Shown here piece by piece: positions 23,981-32,566 of a stretch of DNA of 40,806 nt. Below the pieces are notes generated by a model. The model worked only from the letters and a program-made list of their open reading frames with translations. It was not told the DNA's origin and did not search any database. The position numbers were made by a program, and so were the translations under genes. Numbering within the stretch: the first letter of the stretch is position 1; each line of letters begins with the position of its first letter. The stretch is from a virus, in IMG/VR virus record IMGVR_UViG_3300019880_000004, positions 1 through 40,806 of that record; one strand, written 5' to 3'.

Positions 23981-26704
23981 TTACCCTCGATCCTGCGTGA
24001 TCATTTGCGGCATTACAGCTTGTATGGTACCTGGCAGTGGCTGATCTTGTCTAAAACAAAAATTGTTTTCAAAGTCATAATCGGCATCTACTGTAAAAGT
24101 CTCTATACCTGTAAATAAAGGTACAGCCCTTGATAGAGGATTAGCTGAGGTTCTGAAAGTCACTACATCAAGGGCATCAAAATTAAATCCTACTTTTAAG
24201 CCTAAAGTCTGTTCTAAAAGCATTCCCACTCTATGAGTACGTCTTGTTTTACCCAAAGCTGTGCCATCGGCAGAGCCCGCTTCCAGTCGTAGCATTTCGC
24301 CGTCAGAGTTATATGTGTATCCAATTTGAACCACAGCGGCGGGATAAGTTAAAACTATTTTACCCCTAGTTACTGTTAATGGCGGATGAACCGCACCGTC
24401 TGTTAAGGGTATTACTACTTCGCCTTCTAAATGATTTATCGAAGAAATTGTTGTAACCATTTTTCTAACTGTACCGTTAGACACATAAGGTTTAAATGAA
24501 GTTGAATTAATTATGTTGCCTTGAACATCTTTTGCAGTAAACGTATTGCCTGTGGGTACCGTATTTACAAATCCTGTTTGATTATTTAGTTCGTCCATTC
24601 CTAAAATATCTTCTATTAAAATCTTATCCCCCACTAATAATCCATGACTGGGGGCTGTGATAACCATTGGATTAGCGTTTGTAATAGCCGTGATATCCAC
24701 TGGCGCATCATATGTAAGACCCGCATCTACAAAAAAAGCATCTTGTTGTTTGTCTGTTCTATCAAATAACTTTGTAATGTAACTTACATGTCTCACAACT
24801 TGGCCATTAATGTATCTTTTTATTATTAGCCACACATCTTGTCTTAGTGTATCTGAGGATGGTAACACGGCTATACTTTCAACGATAGCTGCACTTCCTG
24901 CCGCGTCACTCACTCCGCCAAGAACATGACGTGACCATCCAGTTCTAAGTGCATCTAAGTCTCTATCGTAAGTGGCTGTTGCGAGCACTCCATCATTTCT
25001 AACGGACCAAATAAAACTTTGTGGTTCTTTTTGATAGGCCATTTGTTTAATGCCAACCGGCGAAATATGTTCAGCCACTTGAGTAATATCTGTAGATCTA
25101 AACCCACCGGCATCAAAAAAGTATGCAAATTCTCTAAATCTTTTCCCGGCTCTTTGAACGTAAACTGTTGCTTTACCCGCTTGCACTGGGTCAACAAATT
25201 CAGATCCATACGATGTTGATTTATGAGCATTAATGTTGTCGGGGGTTAACGCTTCCCCTAGGGTCGAAGGCGATACCCACCATTCGCCCGCAACTGTACC
25301 TGTCAGTAATCCACGCTCATCAGACTTTAACCATCTAACACTGTTTACATCATTCGAATTAAAAGTAAATTGAACCGCGTTATCGGGTTGAACTGAGCCG
25401 TTTAATTGTGTTGGTTGAAAGTTTTCATATTGACCAATGACGGATCCATCAATTTCTTGCGGGTTAGAATTAGTTGCCGCTAAAAATAATCTATCTTCAT
25501 GAAATGTTATAACTGCAGGATATCCCGTAGTGTCTGAATATGTACCCAATCGCCAGAATTGCTTAGGGCTAGTGTTTGTAAGTGTTGCTAATACGTCCGC
25601 TGTAACGCTAATCGGGCTTGTAAAGGCCGTTATGATTACATATCCCCACGTTGATCCTTCCTTCATTCGAATGAGTCGACCCACATCAGTAACACTAAAC
25701 AAAGCAGGACTAGCAGTACCCCCGGCAATATATGCATTAGTAAAAGTAGAATTGCGCAAATCAAAAGTAACACTATCAATAACTTGAATAGTCCATACAC
25801 CGTTGGCCTCCGTAGTACCCGTAACACCTGTGATATAAATACTATCTCCGCTTACAAACCCGTGTGGTGTTGCTGTCGTGATTCTGATGGCCCCACTTCC
25901 GTTATCCGCTGCATTTGAAATGGCGATATTAGGTCCGACTGCAATTGTGATACCGGTGCCTGTAGCGGCACTCGGAGTTAGCGTTGTTTGACTGGAATTG
26001 GGAGTTAAATAAGGACCATCTTGAAGATCCAAGTTATTTAGTTGCCAATCGGTATGTCCATAGCGAATTAATTTTGCAGGTTTATGGTTTGGATGAACTA
26101 TGTAGAGCACATCATTACTTTGTGTGAAGCGTAGATCAAATACTTCAGCACTTGTATAGGTAGAACTAATTTCATAAATTTTAGAGACCGTGCCACCAGA
26201 AGTATAGGAATCAACGGCACTTGATAATATCCCGTTAAGTGTGTAGTGATTAGCATCATTAACTACGATAGAAAATTCTAAATTGTTTATTTGAGTAGAA
26301 CCGCCCACACCTTCATGAATTACTCTATCACCCGTTGTATATCCGTGCGCAGTCACATTTATTTTAGGATTAGCTCCTCCTAGATTTACTCCCAAAACCG
26401 ATTGGGATGGCAAAGTAATATTGGCATTATCTTTATAAAACCTAATATAGTTATTACCAAACTCGATCATATATGCTTGTGTTAAAGAAAATTCGAAAGG
26501 ATGAAGTCTTGCAATCCCGTTATCTTTAGTCGCAAACACATACATCTCGCCGGGTCTTCGAATGAGCGGCCCCTGAAGTGTGGGTAAATAATTAAGACAA
26601 GTTTTTAATGCTTTTTTATACGCAGGTGCATCGACTCTACCAAAGAAAAGAGGACTTACTTCACCGCCGGAAAAATCAGACTGCAACGGGGAGACTTTAG
26701 GCAT
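23981..26704 (-). CDS. tail tubular protein B (gp12-like) with three FCCH-like insertions
   Basis: The 907-residue protein opens with the gp12-type motif: FSGGEVSPLFFGRVD, then TCLNYLPTLQGPLIRRPGE and the MIEFGNNYIRFYKD strand. It forms the tail nozzle with the gp11-like protein. It is longer than T7 gp12 (794 residues, from memory). The extra length can be traced to three copies of an E1 FCCH-like beta domain, at about 111-174, 268-332 and 670-745. Each carries an HG(F/Y/L)..GD.(I/V) core and a late YxxGGT- or SNGTV-type strand. Such domains are common in phage tail proteins and may bind surface glycans. ATG 26704 has AAGGAGATAAA. Confidence 0.85.
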   Translation of the reverse strand: MPKVSPLQSDFSGGEVSPLFFGRVDAPAYKKALKTCLNYLPTLQGPLIRRPGEMYVFATKDNGIARLHPFEFSLTQAYMIEFGNNYIRFYKDNANITLPSQSVLGVNLGGANPKINVTAHGYTTGDRVIHEGVGGSTQINNLEFSIVVNDANHYTLNGILSSAVDSYTSGGTVSKIYEISSTYTSAEVFDLRFTQSNDVLYIVHPNHKPAKLIRYGHTDWQLNNLDLQDGPYLTPNSSQTTLTPSAATGTGITIAVGPNIAISNAADNGSGAIRITTATPHGFVSGDSIYITGVTGTTEANGVWTIQVIDSVTFDLRNSTFTNAYIAGGTASPALFSVTDVGRLIRMKEGSTWGYVIITAFTSPISVTADVLATLTNTSPKQFWRLGTYSDTTGYPAVITFHEDRLFLAATNSNPQEIDGSVIGQYENFQPTQLNGSVQPDNAVQFTFNSNDVNSVRWLKSDERGLLTGTVAGEWWVSPSTLGEALTPDNINAHKSTSYGSEFVDPVQAGKATVYVQRAGKRFREFAYFFDAGGFRSTDITQVAEHISPVGIKQMAYQKEPQSFIWSVRNDGVLATATYDRDLDALRTGWSRHVLGGVSDAAGSAAIVESIAVLPSSDTLRQDVWLIIKRYINGQVVRHVSYITKLFDRTDKQQDAFFVDAGLTYDAPVDITAITNANPMVITAPSHGLLVGDKILIEDILGMDELNNQTGFVNTVPTGNTFTAKDVQGNIINSTSFKPYVSNGTVRKMVTTISSINHLEGEVVIPLTDGAVHPPLTVTRGKIVLTYPAAVVQIGYTYNSDGEMLRLEAGSADGTALGKTRRTHRVGMLLEQTLGLKVGFNFDALDVVTFRTSANPLSRAVPLFTGIETFTVDADYDFENNFCFRQDQPLPGTIQAVMPQMITQDRG

Positions 26705-26705
26705 T

Positions 26706-27278
26706 TTATCTCCTTATCGTTATCCACGCATCGTCCGGTGGTAAAAATGTTGGTTTTTCAATTGCATTTACTTTTTTAGCTTCATCAATATTATCTTTGT
26801 AGTCTGCTCTTGCTGCAGCTTTTTTCTCATTACTTTGAGTTATTTCTTCACATAATTCCATTGCTAAATCTGCCGATACAGCTTCTCTAAATAGAGGATC
26901 CATAAGATTGGGATCAGTAATGTCTGCCACGTATCTAATCTGTAGTGGGGCTGAATCGTTAGTAACAATTGTGTTACCCTCAATTACCCATTCAATATCT
27001 TCTCGATTTGAAATCGGATCCGGCGCAAGTAATCTTAAAAAATCTGTTGGAAGCGGATATGCAAATCTATAATCAAAAAGTGGCGGAGTAACCGATGCCG
27101 GAAGTGATGCCCGTTTAATAGCAAAATTCCAAGTATGTCTTCTTAGTTCTTTTAATCTTGTTGGGTTGTAAGCTGTATTACAAGACCGTGCATTTTTAGA
27201 ATTATCAGTAATATCGACAATTCTAGCCGCGCCTAATTTTTGTAGTGCTCGATTACATATTTCAACTACTGATGCCAT
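26706..27278 (-). CDS. tail tubular protein A (gp11-like)
   Basis: The 190-residue protein matches T7 gp11 in size (196, from memory) and motif. It has VEICNRALQKLGAARIVDI at the N-terminus, TRLKELRRHTWNFAIKRASL around 52-71, and FAYPLPTDFLRLLAPD. It forms the gatekeeper ring beneath the portal, to which the nozzle and fibres attach. The start is ATG 27278 with a weak SD (only GAG nearby), and the upstream 58-aa gene ends four bases earlier, so coupling is likely. Confidence 0.85.
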   Translation of the reverse strand: MASVVEICNRALQKLGAARIVDITDNSKNARSCNTAYNPTRLKELRRHTWNFAIKRASLPASVTPPLFDYRFAYPLPTDFLRLLAPDPISNREDIEWVIEGNTIVTNDSAPLQIRYVADITDPNLMDPLFREAVSADLAMELCEEITQSNEKKAAARADYKDNIDEAKKVNAIEKPTFLPPDDAWITIRR

Positions 27279-27281
27279 TAA

Positions 27282-27458
27282 TTACATACTCGCTTCTTTT
27301 AAAACCTTAGCTGATTTTGCAAGTGAGTCTTGTACCGCCAGCGGAACTTCTTGCATTAATGTTTGTACCGCAGTAGTACAAGAATCGTATTCTTGTTTTG
27401 TCAATTTAAGGCTATTGATTAAATTCATTAAAAGTTGTACCGCTTGTTTTTTATCCAT
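27282..27458 (-). CDS. 58-aa helical protein
   Basis: This short gene begins MDKKQAVQLLMNLINSLKLT and is probably entirely helical (with TAVQTLMQEVPLAVQDSLAK further on). ATG 27458 has AAAGGA at 7-nt spacing, and it overlaps the preceding 32-aa frame. It ends just before the gp11-like start. A minor virion or chaperone role is possible from position; no family is recognised. Confidence 0.6.
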   Translation of the reverse strand: MDKKQAVQLLMNLINSLKLTKQEYDSCTTAVQTLMQEVPLAVQDSLAKSAKVLKEASM

Positions 27459-27549
27459 TTATTATTCCTTTAAAAATTAATCTAAATTTCACTAGACCAA
27501 TAATTTTATGGTTAGTAAATATTTCACCGTCTTTAACCCGTGGCATCAT
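27451..27549 (-). CDS. 32-aa ORF
   Basis: ATG 27549 overlaps the fibre stop (ATGA), and its TAA overlaps the ATG of the 58-aa gene. The product (MMPRVKDGEIFTNHKIIGLV and on) is basic with a short hydrophobic end. Continuous stop-start coupling is the main support, and the SD is weak. It could instead be a chance frame that merely carries ribosomes to the next gene. Confidence 0.4.
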   Translation of the reverse strand: MMPRVKDGEIFTNHKIIGLVKFRLIFKGIING

Positions 27550-28544
27550 GGAATGCTTTCTATTATATGCCATGCGACCGTACTTGTGTCTAGAACGCTT
27601 GAACTCGTGATCACAAAACTAGTAGCATTTGTTTTTGCCGAAACTCTTAATGCACCCACAGTGCCGCCGTCAGTTTGCGAAGTCACAAAAATTCTGCTAT
27701 TTGCCGTAACTGAAGTATTAGAAACTGTCACAGTTCCACCCACTAAAACAGCGGTCCCAATTTTAGAGTTAGTTCCGGTCTTTACCTGAAGCCCTTTTCC
27801 AAGCGTACTTATCAATGCATTCCCTGTAGATGAATTTACATCCCCAGTAAATGTTGGGCTAGCAAGGGGTGCCTTTAAAGCAATCGTGGCGGCATAGCCT
27901 GAATATGTCGTGTGATCTGCTGCTGATAATACCCCAGCCACTGAATTTGTAGCAATTGCGATAGTTAAAGTTCTAGTTGAAGTCGTATAAGTAAACGGAG
28001 CCGAAGCAACAACAGCGGCTGCGGCATGAAATCCGTTAGTTTGTGTTGAATCATAAACAAGAACGGTCCCATTAGACCCAGGAGATTGTACTTCATCATA
28101 AGTGCCATCACTGGTGTAGATTCCACCTTTTTGTTGCACGAAATTACCAACTGGATCTAGCAATAAATGTGTAGCATCTAACGCTCTCCCTATTTTTATT
28201 GCATTCACGCTCGACCCTACTGTTGGCGGCGTGAAAGTCAGAAGACCTGGATTTGCGCCATCTAAATACATTTCTACATCTATAAAAACTCCGAAATTAA
28301 ATCCATCAACGACAATTCCTTGCCCTAAATAAATATCTGCCACGCCACCCAAGACATGCTTTGCAATTCCATAAACGGCGGGGTAATAACTATCTCCTCC
28401 ATTTATCGCTTTTTTAAAAGCATGGGGGGACTGACCTGTCCCGTTATTTATTAACGAATAAACAACGTCTTGCTCAACTACATCGTTGTCGACTGGGTAT
28501 TGATACAAAATATGGGCAAAACCACCATATGTTCTTGGGTTCAT
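27546..28544 (-). CDS. fibre/decoration protein with conserved C-terminal knob
   Basis: The 332-residue protein starts MNPRTYGGFAHILYQYPVDN and has a beta-rich body. A short LSAADHTTYSGYAATIALK segment follows, of the kind joining fibre trunks to tips. The last 85 residues (GLQVKTGTNSKIGTAVLVGG, SNTSVTANSRIFVTSQ, SSVLDTSTVAWHIIE) are a module I recognise at the C-terminus of many phage structural proteins, probably a trimeric beta knob. It starts in ATGA overlap with the larger fibre-like gene, so the two may form one appendage. The site, between capsid and tail genes, differs from T7. Confidence 0.7.
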   Translation of the reverse strand: MNPRTYGGFAHILYQYPVDNDVVEQDVVYSLINNGTGQSPHAFKKAINGGDSYYPAVYGIAKHVLGGVADIYLGQGIVVDGFNFGVFIDVEMYLDGANPGLLTFTPPTVGSSVNAIKIGRALDATHLLLDPVGNFVQQKGGIYTSDGTYDEVQSPGSNGTVLVYDSTQTNGFHAAAAVVASAPFTYTTSTRTLTIAIATNSVAGVLSAADHTTYSGYAATIALKAPLASPTFTGDVNSSTGNALISTLGKGLQVKTGTNSKIGTAVLVGGTVTVSNTSVTANSRIFVTSQTDGGTVGALRVSAKTNATSFVITSSSVLDTSTVAWHIIESIP

Positions 28545-30112
28545 ATATAACTTATACTAAAATTATTTAACCCGTTTGCATTTCCTAAAAACGTTCCTGT
28601 CGTATCAGTATAAATTCCAACTGTATCCCCAGCTGTCACGTCAATGTGTATGCCCCCACCAAAAGTTGTGCTCGCCACTCCATTTGCACATAGGTAACCC
28701 ACATTTGTTCCATTCTTTGTGGCATAAAGACTTCCTCCCGCCAAAAGAGTTGCTGTAGATATATTAATTATAACAAATCCATCTTTAGGCGCGGTAAATA
28801 AACCGGTTCCAGTCGAATAAGAAGAAGAGGTATCATAAACGACAGTATCAAAAATGATTGGGTTGTTGGCTGTGACCGCTGAGTTTGAAGCAAGATTAAC
28901 TCGCGCTGAAACTTTAGATGCAGGTCCATCAACATAAATTTTAGTGGCGGCATCCTGGTCCGCGGTCGGGTCAATAACATTGCTAATTTTGTTATTTATG
29001 AAATCAATAGTTCCGGGAACTGGCGCTACATTATCTCCGCCAGCTGACCAATCAATTGTGGGGTTTCCATTTGCATTTCCTAAGAAAAAATTGCCCCAGT
29101 CTAAACGAGTAGCGCCATTTCTTTGTAAAATATAATTATTCCAGTCAAGGGATAAAGTTCCGGCGCTATCCTTGCCCTGTCTCGTATCCCAATCGATTGC
29201 AGTTTGGCTTGTAGTATCTACCAATTGTCTTGCAGAGCCATAAATCAAAGACGTAGTTCCAGTTGGATCTTGAAAAAAGCCATTCTGCCAGTCAAGTGAA
29301 GTAGTTGAGCCATCATTATATGTTAGTAAGCGAGTATTAAAATCAATTGATTGCAGCGAACTAGATAAGTCTAAAATAGTGCCGGAGTTTACATTTATAA
29401 CCGGCTGTCCTGTATTGCTAATTGTAGAAATATCCATGTTTAATATTTTGTGAGTAGCGTCCCCGATGTTTAATGTATTATTAGTGCCTGGCAATAGATC
29501 TACGTTAAAGGCAACACTTGCCAAATTCGACAAAGTTGTGTTTGCTCCCCCGCCGCCTACAGTGCTTAGAGAAATTCTTGTTCCCGTATCATTCGTCCAC
29601 CATAAATCTATTCCATCAGATTCAATTGCTCCGTTTTCTGGAGTTGTCATAACCGTTCCAGAATCTATTTTCAGGGAAGCCGTCTCTACAGCAATCGTTA
29701 CTCCAGGCAAATGTAAATTTGCTGTTGGAGCATTAGTGCCAATGCCCAATCGATTGTTTGTATTATCCCAAAATAGATTTGCATTATCTTGCGCGATTGT
29801 ACTTCCGTCAGAGAATAAAACAGAACCGGCGGTTAAAGAAGGTAGGGTAAATTTATTATTAAAAGTTGCCCAATCTGTTTGGTTTAAATATCCGTCATGA
29901 GTACTGTCTGCTACATGCATACTTATTGCGGGAGTTAATCCACCACTCGACACAACCGGTGCCGTACCGCTTACAGTAGTTACTGCGCCAATAAATGTTT
30001 TTAATTGATTAGCTGTAACTTTTTTAGTTGTTCCAGCTTCGTTAACTGGAATTTCATCTGGGCCTAAAGCGCTTCCTGCTGCGGGTAACGCTGATATTTT
30101 TACGTCTGCCAT
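28541..30112 (-). CDS. fibre-like protein with a C1q-like C-terminal domain
   Basis: The 523-residue protein has an N-terminal anchor-like part (MADVKISALPAAGSALGPDE, then KKVTANQLKTFIG). DSTHDGYLNQTDWATFNNK follows, a motif common in phage fibres and head fibres. From about 240 to 360 there are repeated strands with the pattern (S/T)(L/I)DW..., at least five times, probably a beta-helix or prism shaft. The last 125 residues (NPIIFDTVVYDTSSSYSTGT, LFTAPKDGFVIINIS, GDTVGIYTD) resemble a C1q/TNF-like jelly roll, a plausible receptor-binding tip. It is distinct from the gp17-like fibre, so the virion may carry two appendage types. Confidence 0.72.
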   Translation of the reverse strand: MADVKISALPAAGSALGPDEIPVNEAGTTKKVTANQLKTFIGAVTTVSGTAPVVSSGGLTPAISMHVADSTHDGYLNQTDWATFNNKFTLPSLTAGSVLFSDGSTIAQDNANLFWDNTNNRLGIGTNAPTANLHLPGVTIAVETASLKIDSGTVMTTPENGAIESDGIDLWWTNDTGTRISLSTVGGGGANTTLSNLASVAFNVDLLPGTNNTLNIGDATHKILNMDISTISNTGQPVINVNSGTILDLSSSLQSIDFNTRLLTYNDGSTTSLDWQNGFFQDPTGTTSLIYGSARQLVDTTSQTAIDWDTRQGKDSAGTLSLDWNNYILQRNGATRLDWGNFFLGNANGNPTIDWSAGGDNVAPVPGTIDFINNKISNVIDPTADQDAATKIYVDGPASKVSARVNLASNSAVTANNPIIFDTVVYDTSSSYSTGTGLFTAPKDGFVIINISTATLLAGGSLYATKNGTNVGYLCANGVASTTFGGGIHIDVTAGDTVGIYTDTTGTFLGNANGLNNFSISYI

Positions 30113-30113
30113 T

Positions 30114-30293
30114 TTAAGTCTCCGTGATTAATAAATCACCGTTTTCGAGCGCGATTTTGTCGCCGCCTTCAGTTAATATATGATTTCCAGTTACAGGTGT
30201 TCCACTGTCTCCTTCATTATCAAATAGGACATCTGAAGGAATTAAATTTGCATTTGAATAGGATTTTTGGATAGTTGAAGGGAGAAAAAACAT
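30114..30293 (-). CDS. 59-aa small protein before the fibre gene
   Basis: ATG 30293 to TAA 30114-30116 encodes 59 residues ending in a beta-like segment (ILTEGGDKIALENGDLLITE). An AAGGGG-type SD lies eight bases before the start. It is 1 bp from the fibre-like gene. It may be a small appendage or decoration subunit; no family is recognised. Confidence 0.5.
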   Translation of the reverse strand: MFFLPSTIQKSYSNANLIPSDVLFDNEGDSGTPVTGNHILTEGGDKIALENGDLLITET

Positions 30294-30315
30294 TAAGACA
30301 TCCCCTTTACATTAA

Positions 30316-30615
30316 CTACCCATTATTTCGGTAGTACGTGATGTTAAGTGCCGGAGCTCCGCTAGCGAGAATAAATCTAATGGCGTTTAAATCCCCCGAA
30401 TATAAAAATACTACGCCATCAGCTAGGAGCATTCCTATTGTTGCTGTTGGGGCAACACCATCGTCTCGCCATCTCACATCTCCGCCGGAAGGTTGTATTA
30501 AAGCAATATGGGATCTATCCGGAGGTGTTAAACCGGTAGACGCGGCCACACTTGCTATTTGTTGAAAGCCATTGGGCACCATGCGGCCTAGAATTGTAGT
30601 TACATTGTTTGCCAC
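30316..30615 (-). CDS. small structural-type protein, 99 aa
   Basis: The 99-residue protein has a fold-like pattern (DRSHIALIQPSGGDVRWRDD, then IGMLLADGVVFLYSGDLNAI and ILASGAPALNITYYR) typical of small beta-rich phage proteins found among head genes. The start is GTG 30615 with TAGGAG at 7-nt spacing. It probably decorates the capsid or forms the base of a head fibre. No specific family name is claimed. Confidence 0.6.
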   Translation of the reverse strand: MANNVTTILGRMVPNGFQQIASVAASTGLTPPDRSHIALIQPSGGDVRWRDDGVAPTATIGMLLADGVVFLYSGDLNAIRFILASGAPALNITYYRNNG

Positions 30616-30624
30616 ATTACACTC

Positions 30625-30816
30625 CTATAGCGGGAAGTTGTCTTTTAATATTCTATTGATAATCATTTCTAATGCCCGAATCACTTGATCTTTTTCTGTG
30701 ATCACGGCTGCATCATAAGTGAGTTCAATGTTTTTATTAACTGTAGCAAGTCCTGCAGATTCTGTTATTTGAAACTCAGTCTCCCCTTTGTTAATTTCAT
30801 ATCGTACTGTTGCCAT
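30625..30816 (-). CDS. hypothetical protein, 63 aa
   Basis: A 63-residue protein (MATVRYEINKGETEFQITES, then NKNIELTYDAAVI and a helical VIRALEMIINRIL). ATG 30816 has a clear SD (GGGAGTTAAA). It lies between the two small structural-type genes. It is not recognised; a head-associated subunit is plausible by position. Confidence 0.6.
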   Translation of the reverse strand: MATVRYEINKGETEFQITESAGLATVNKNIELTYDAAVITEKDQVIRALEMIINRILKDNFPL

Positions 30817-30836
30817 TTTAACTCCCTTGAGGGTGC

Positions 30837-30901
30837 TACTCGTAAGGCGGTCAAACTTTAATTCACGTTGGTAGACGGATAAAAATTATTCCTTACGAGT
30901 A
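30837..30901. repeat. 11-bp inverted repeat in a late intergenic gap
   Basis: TACTCGTAAGG at 30837-30847 and its exact complement CCTTACGAGTA at 30891-30901 are separated by 43 nt. They fill the 99-nt gap between two late genes. On the minus-strand mRNA they could pair into a long hairpin, or act as a protein site. No T run follows, so a terminator is unlikely. Confidence 0.55.
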
Positions 30902-30915
30902 CGCACGAGTTTCAA

Positions 30916-31416
30916 TTATTCTGAATAAGCCACTTCAACTAAAATTGAACCTGAACCATCTTGTGCTGCCGCTAATGTGCCTACAACATCATACATAAGT
31001 TCTGGGTCAGCGCTTAGGCCAAGAAGTTGCCATAAACGTTGTTCAAAGTTTGCCGGTGTAATTACGTTACCGAAAACTTCTTGTTGTTTTGCTAAAGCGC
31101 CACCGTGGACGTTAATTGCTGCTGCGAAGAAATCTGCATCAACAACTGCACTGCCTTTATCTGTTGTTTGATAAAGACCTAGGTCCATTGTGCCGGTAGT
31201 GCCAATATCTGGGCAGCTTACTTCAACTGAATACACAACTGCATTGCTTGGAATACTGCAAAACAAGTATGTTGATCCGATTGAGTCTCCAGTTACTGCC
31301 GCTACAACTCCTAAAGCTTTCTTAACGTCTGCTCTAGTTACTGCGCTATTACCTAACACCCTTGGTGTTGCGTCACGACCGCTTACTGCGGTCGATTTTG
31401 TTATTACTACTGCCAT
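30916..31416 (-). CDS. capsid-associated (decoration-type) protein
   Basis: The 166-residue protein sits immediately downstream of the capsid gene. It shows VTGDSIGSTYLFCSIPSNAV, then SCPDIGTTGTMDLGLYQTTD and a C-terminal beta segment (GSGSILVEVAYSE). I have seen this pattern in small proteins after major capsid genes in podoviruses. A decoration or cement role is inferred. ATG 31416 has TAGGAGATTTTAAT. Confidence 0.65.
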   Translation of the reverse strand: MAVVITKSTAVSGRDATPRVLGNSAVTRADVKKALGVVAAVTGDSIGSTYLFCSIPSNAVVYSVEVSCPDIGTTGTMDLGLYQTTDKGSAVVDADFFAAAINVHGGALAKQQEVFGNVITPANFEQRLWQLLGLSADPELMYDVVGTLAAAQDGSGSILVEVAYSE

Positions 31417-31444
31417 ATTAAAATCTCCTATTTAAAAGTTAAAG

Positions 31445-32338
31445 TTATGGGATATCACAAGCGATTTGTACTGTTTTCTTTTCTTCTAATCGCGTTGCAC
31501 CCATTGTCATGTACAAGTAACACTGCCAAGGCATACCTTGAAGATCTTTACGTTGGTCGATATCAGTTACGATATCATTCCATACGCCTAGGTACATTCC
31601 CGACTTAGCCCAAACAGGTACTAGTGTATCTGCGTTACCATCTGATGAAAGTTGTAGTCGTTCACTGTGTATAAAATTAATTCCTAAGAATCGTTGGATA
31701 CGACCTTCAACAAGAACTGGTTTATCGTTATAATCCATGCTGATCACTTGTGCTTCAGCTAGTAGGTCATCGTGTTGTTTAGCAGTTACTACGCAATTGA
31801 TTGTATCCATATCTAAATCAACTTCATTTGCTAGCAAGATTCGTTTTGATTCTCTTAGTTTAGCAACTGTAAGTCCTGAAGCTGAATTTGATCCGAAAGT
31901 ACGGATAATTTTTTGTGATGAAGGAAGGGTTACAGAAGTTCCGCCTTGTTCGCCGGTTTTTGCAGTACCGTTCAATGCTGCGATAATTAGATCATCAGCT
32001 TGACGGTTTGCAGCGTAAACTGCGTTTTGTACGTAAGTAGATTTTGGATCGATCAACAAACGCAATTGGTCAAAACGATCGATTAGTTGTGGCAAATCGA
32101 AATCTGATGGGAATACCCAACGTCTATCAACGGCTGCGTCTACTCGACCCATTGGTTGAAAACGTGAAGTTACTGGTTGCATATTGATAGCTGCCACTTG
32201 ATCAACAGGTGAAGCTTGTTTACCAATATGTGAGCCTGACATTACTGCAGCTCTTAGGCGTGATTCTTTTTGTTGTAATAGAACTTGTATGTTTGTCGCA
32301 AATTGTTCGACATACAGTTGAGGTAAATTAATAGACAT
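31445..32338 (-). CDS. major capsid protein
   Basis: The 297-residue protein is the major capsid candidate. Its N-terminal helix (MSINLPQLYVEQFATNIQVL) is followed by QPVTSRFQPMGRVDAAVDRR, WVFPSDFDLPQLIDRFDQL and VQNAVYAANRQADDLIIAAL. The central part (KLRESKRILLANEVDLD, VVTAKQHDDLLAEAQ) is typical of HK97-fold capsids of this podovirus group. ATG 32338 is chosen for its strong SD (GGAGGGACATCAA), not the ATG at 32353. A 228-nt structured non-coding leader separates it from the scaffold gene, the only long gap among the structural genes. Confidence 0.85.
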   Translation of the reverse strand: MSINLPQLYVEQFATNIQVLLQQKESRLRAAVMSGSHIGKQASPVDQVAAINMQPVTSRFQPMGRVDAAVDRRWVFPSDFDLPQLIDRFDQLRLLIDPKSTYVQNAVYAANRQADDLIIAALNGTAKTGEQGGTSVTLPSSQKIIRTFGSNSASGLTVAKLRESKRILLANEVDLDMDTINCVVTAKQHDDLLAEAQVISMDYNDKPVLVEGRIQRFLGINFIHSERLQLSSDGNADTLVPVWAKSGMYLGVWNDIVTDIDQRKDLQGMPWQCYLYMTMGATRLEEKKTVQIACDIP

Positions 32339-32566
32339 TTGATGTCCCTCCAAAAAACGGTTGATAATAAAAATTTGGTTTTTCGAAGGGGCTTATCCTG
32401 TGAAGGGGCCATCTTCATATATTGTAGGGTCACAATACAAGACGTTTGCTTTCAAACGGTCAGTCGGGCATTGAAGCTTGTCGACAATTCCAAGGGTCGC
32501 CCGAAGGCGACCAACTTGTCAATAGGCTTTTCGGGCTAGTTTTTAAAAACTTTATTTAATTTATGC
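32339..32566 (-). promoter_or_regulatory. structured leader of the capsid gene
   Basis: This 228-nt non-coding stretch precedes the capsid gene. On the minus strand it can form a hairpin at 32491-32518: GGTCGCC-TTCG-GGCGACC, a 7-bp stem with a UUCG tetraloop, extended by four more pairs beyond a 2-nt bulge. A second hairpin at 32443-32458 has CGTTTG/CAAACG arms. A third, ATTGT/ACAAT, lies at about 32421-32436. None has a clear T run after it. Possible roles are mRNA processing or stabilisation, attenuation between scaffold and capsid, or a capsid promoter; TACAAT near 32420 lacks a good -35. Confidence 0.6.

Noticed and set aside
28541-30112. Diversity-generating retroelement target in the fibre
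   Set aside because: No reverse transcriptase gene and no template/variable repeat pair were seen in the window.
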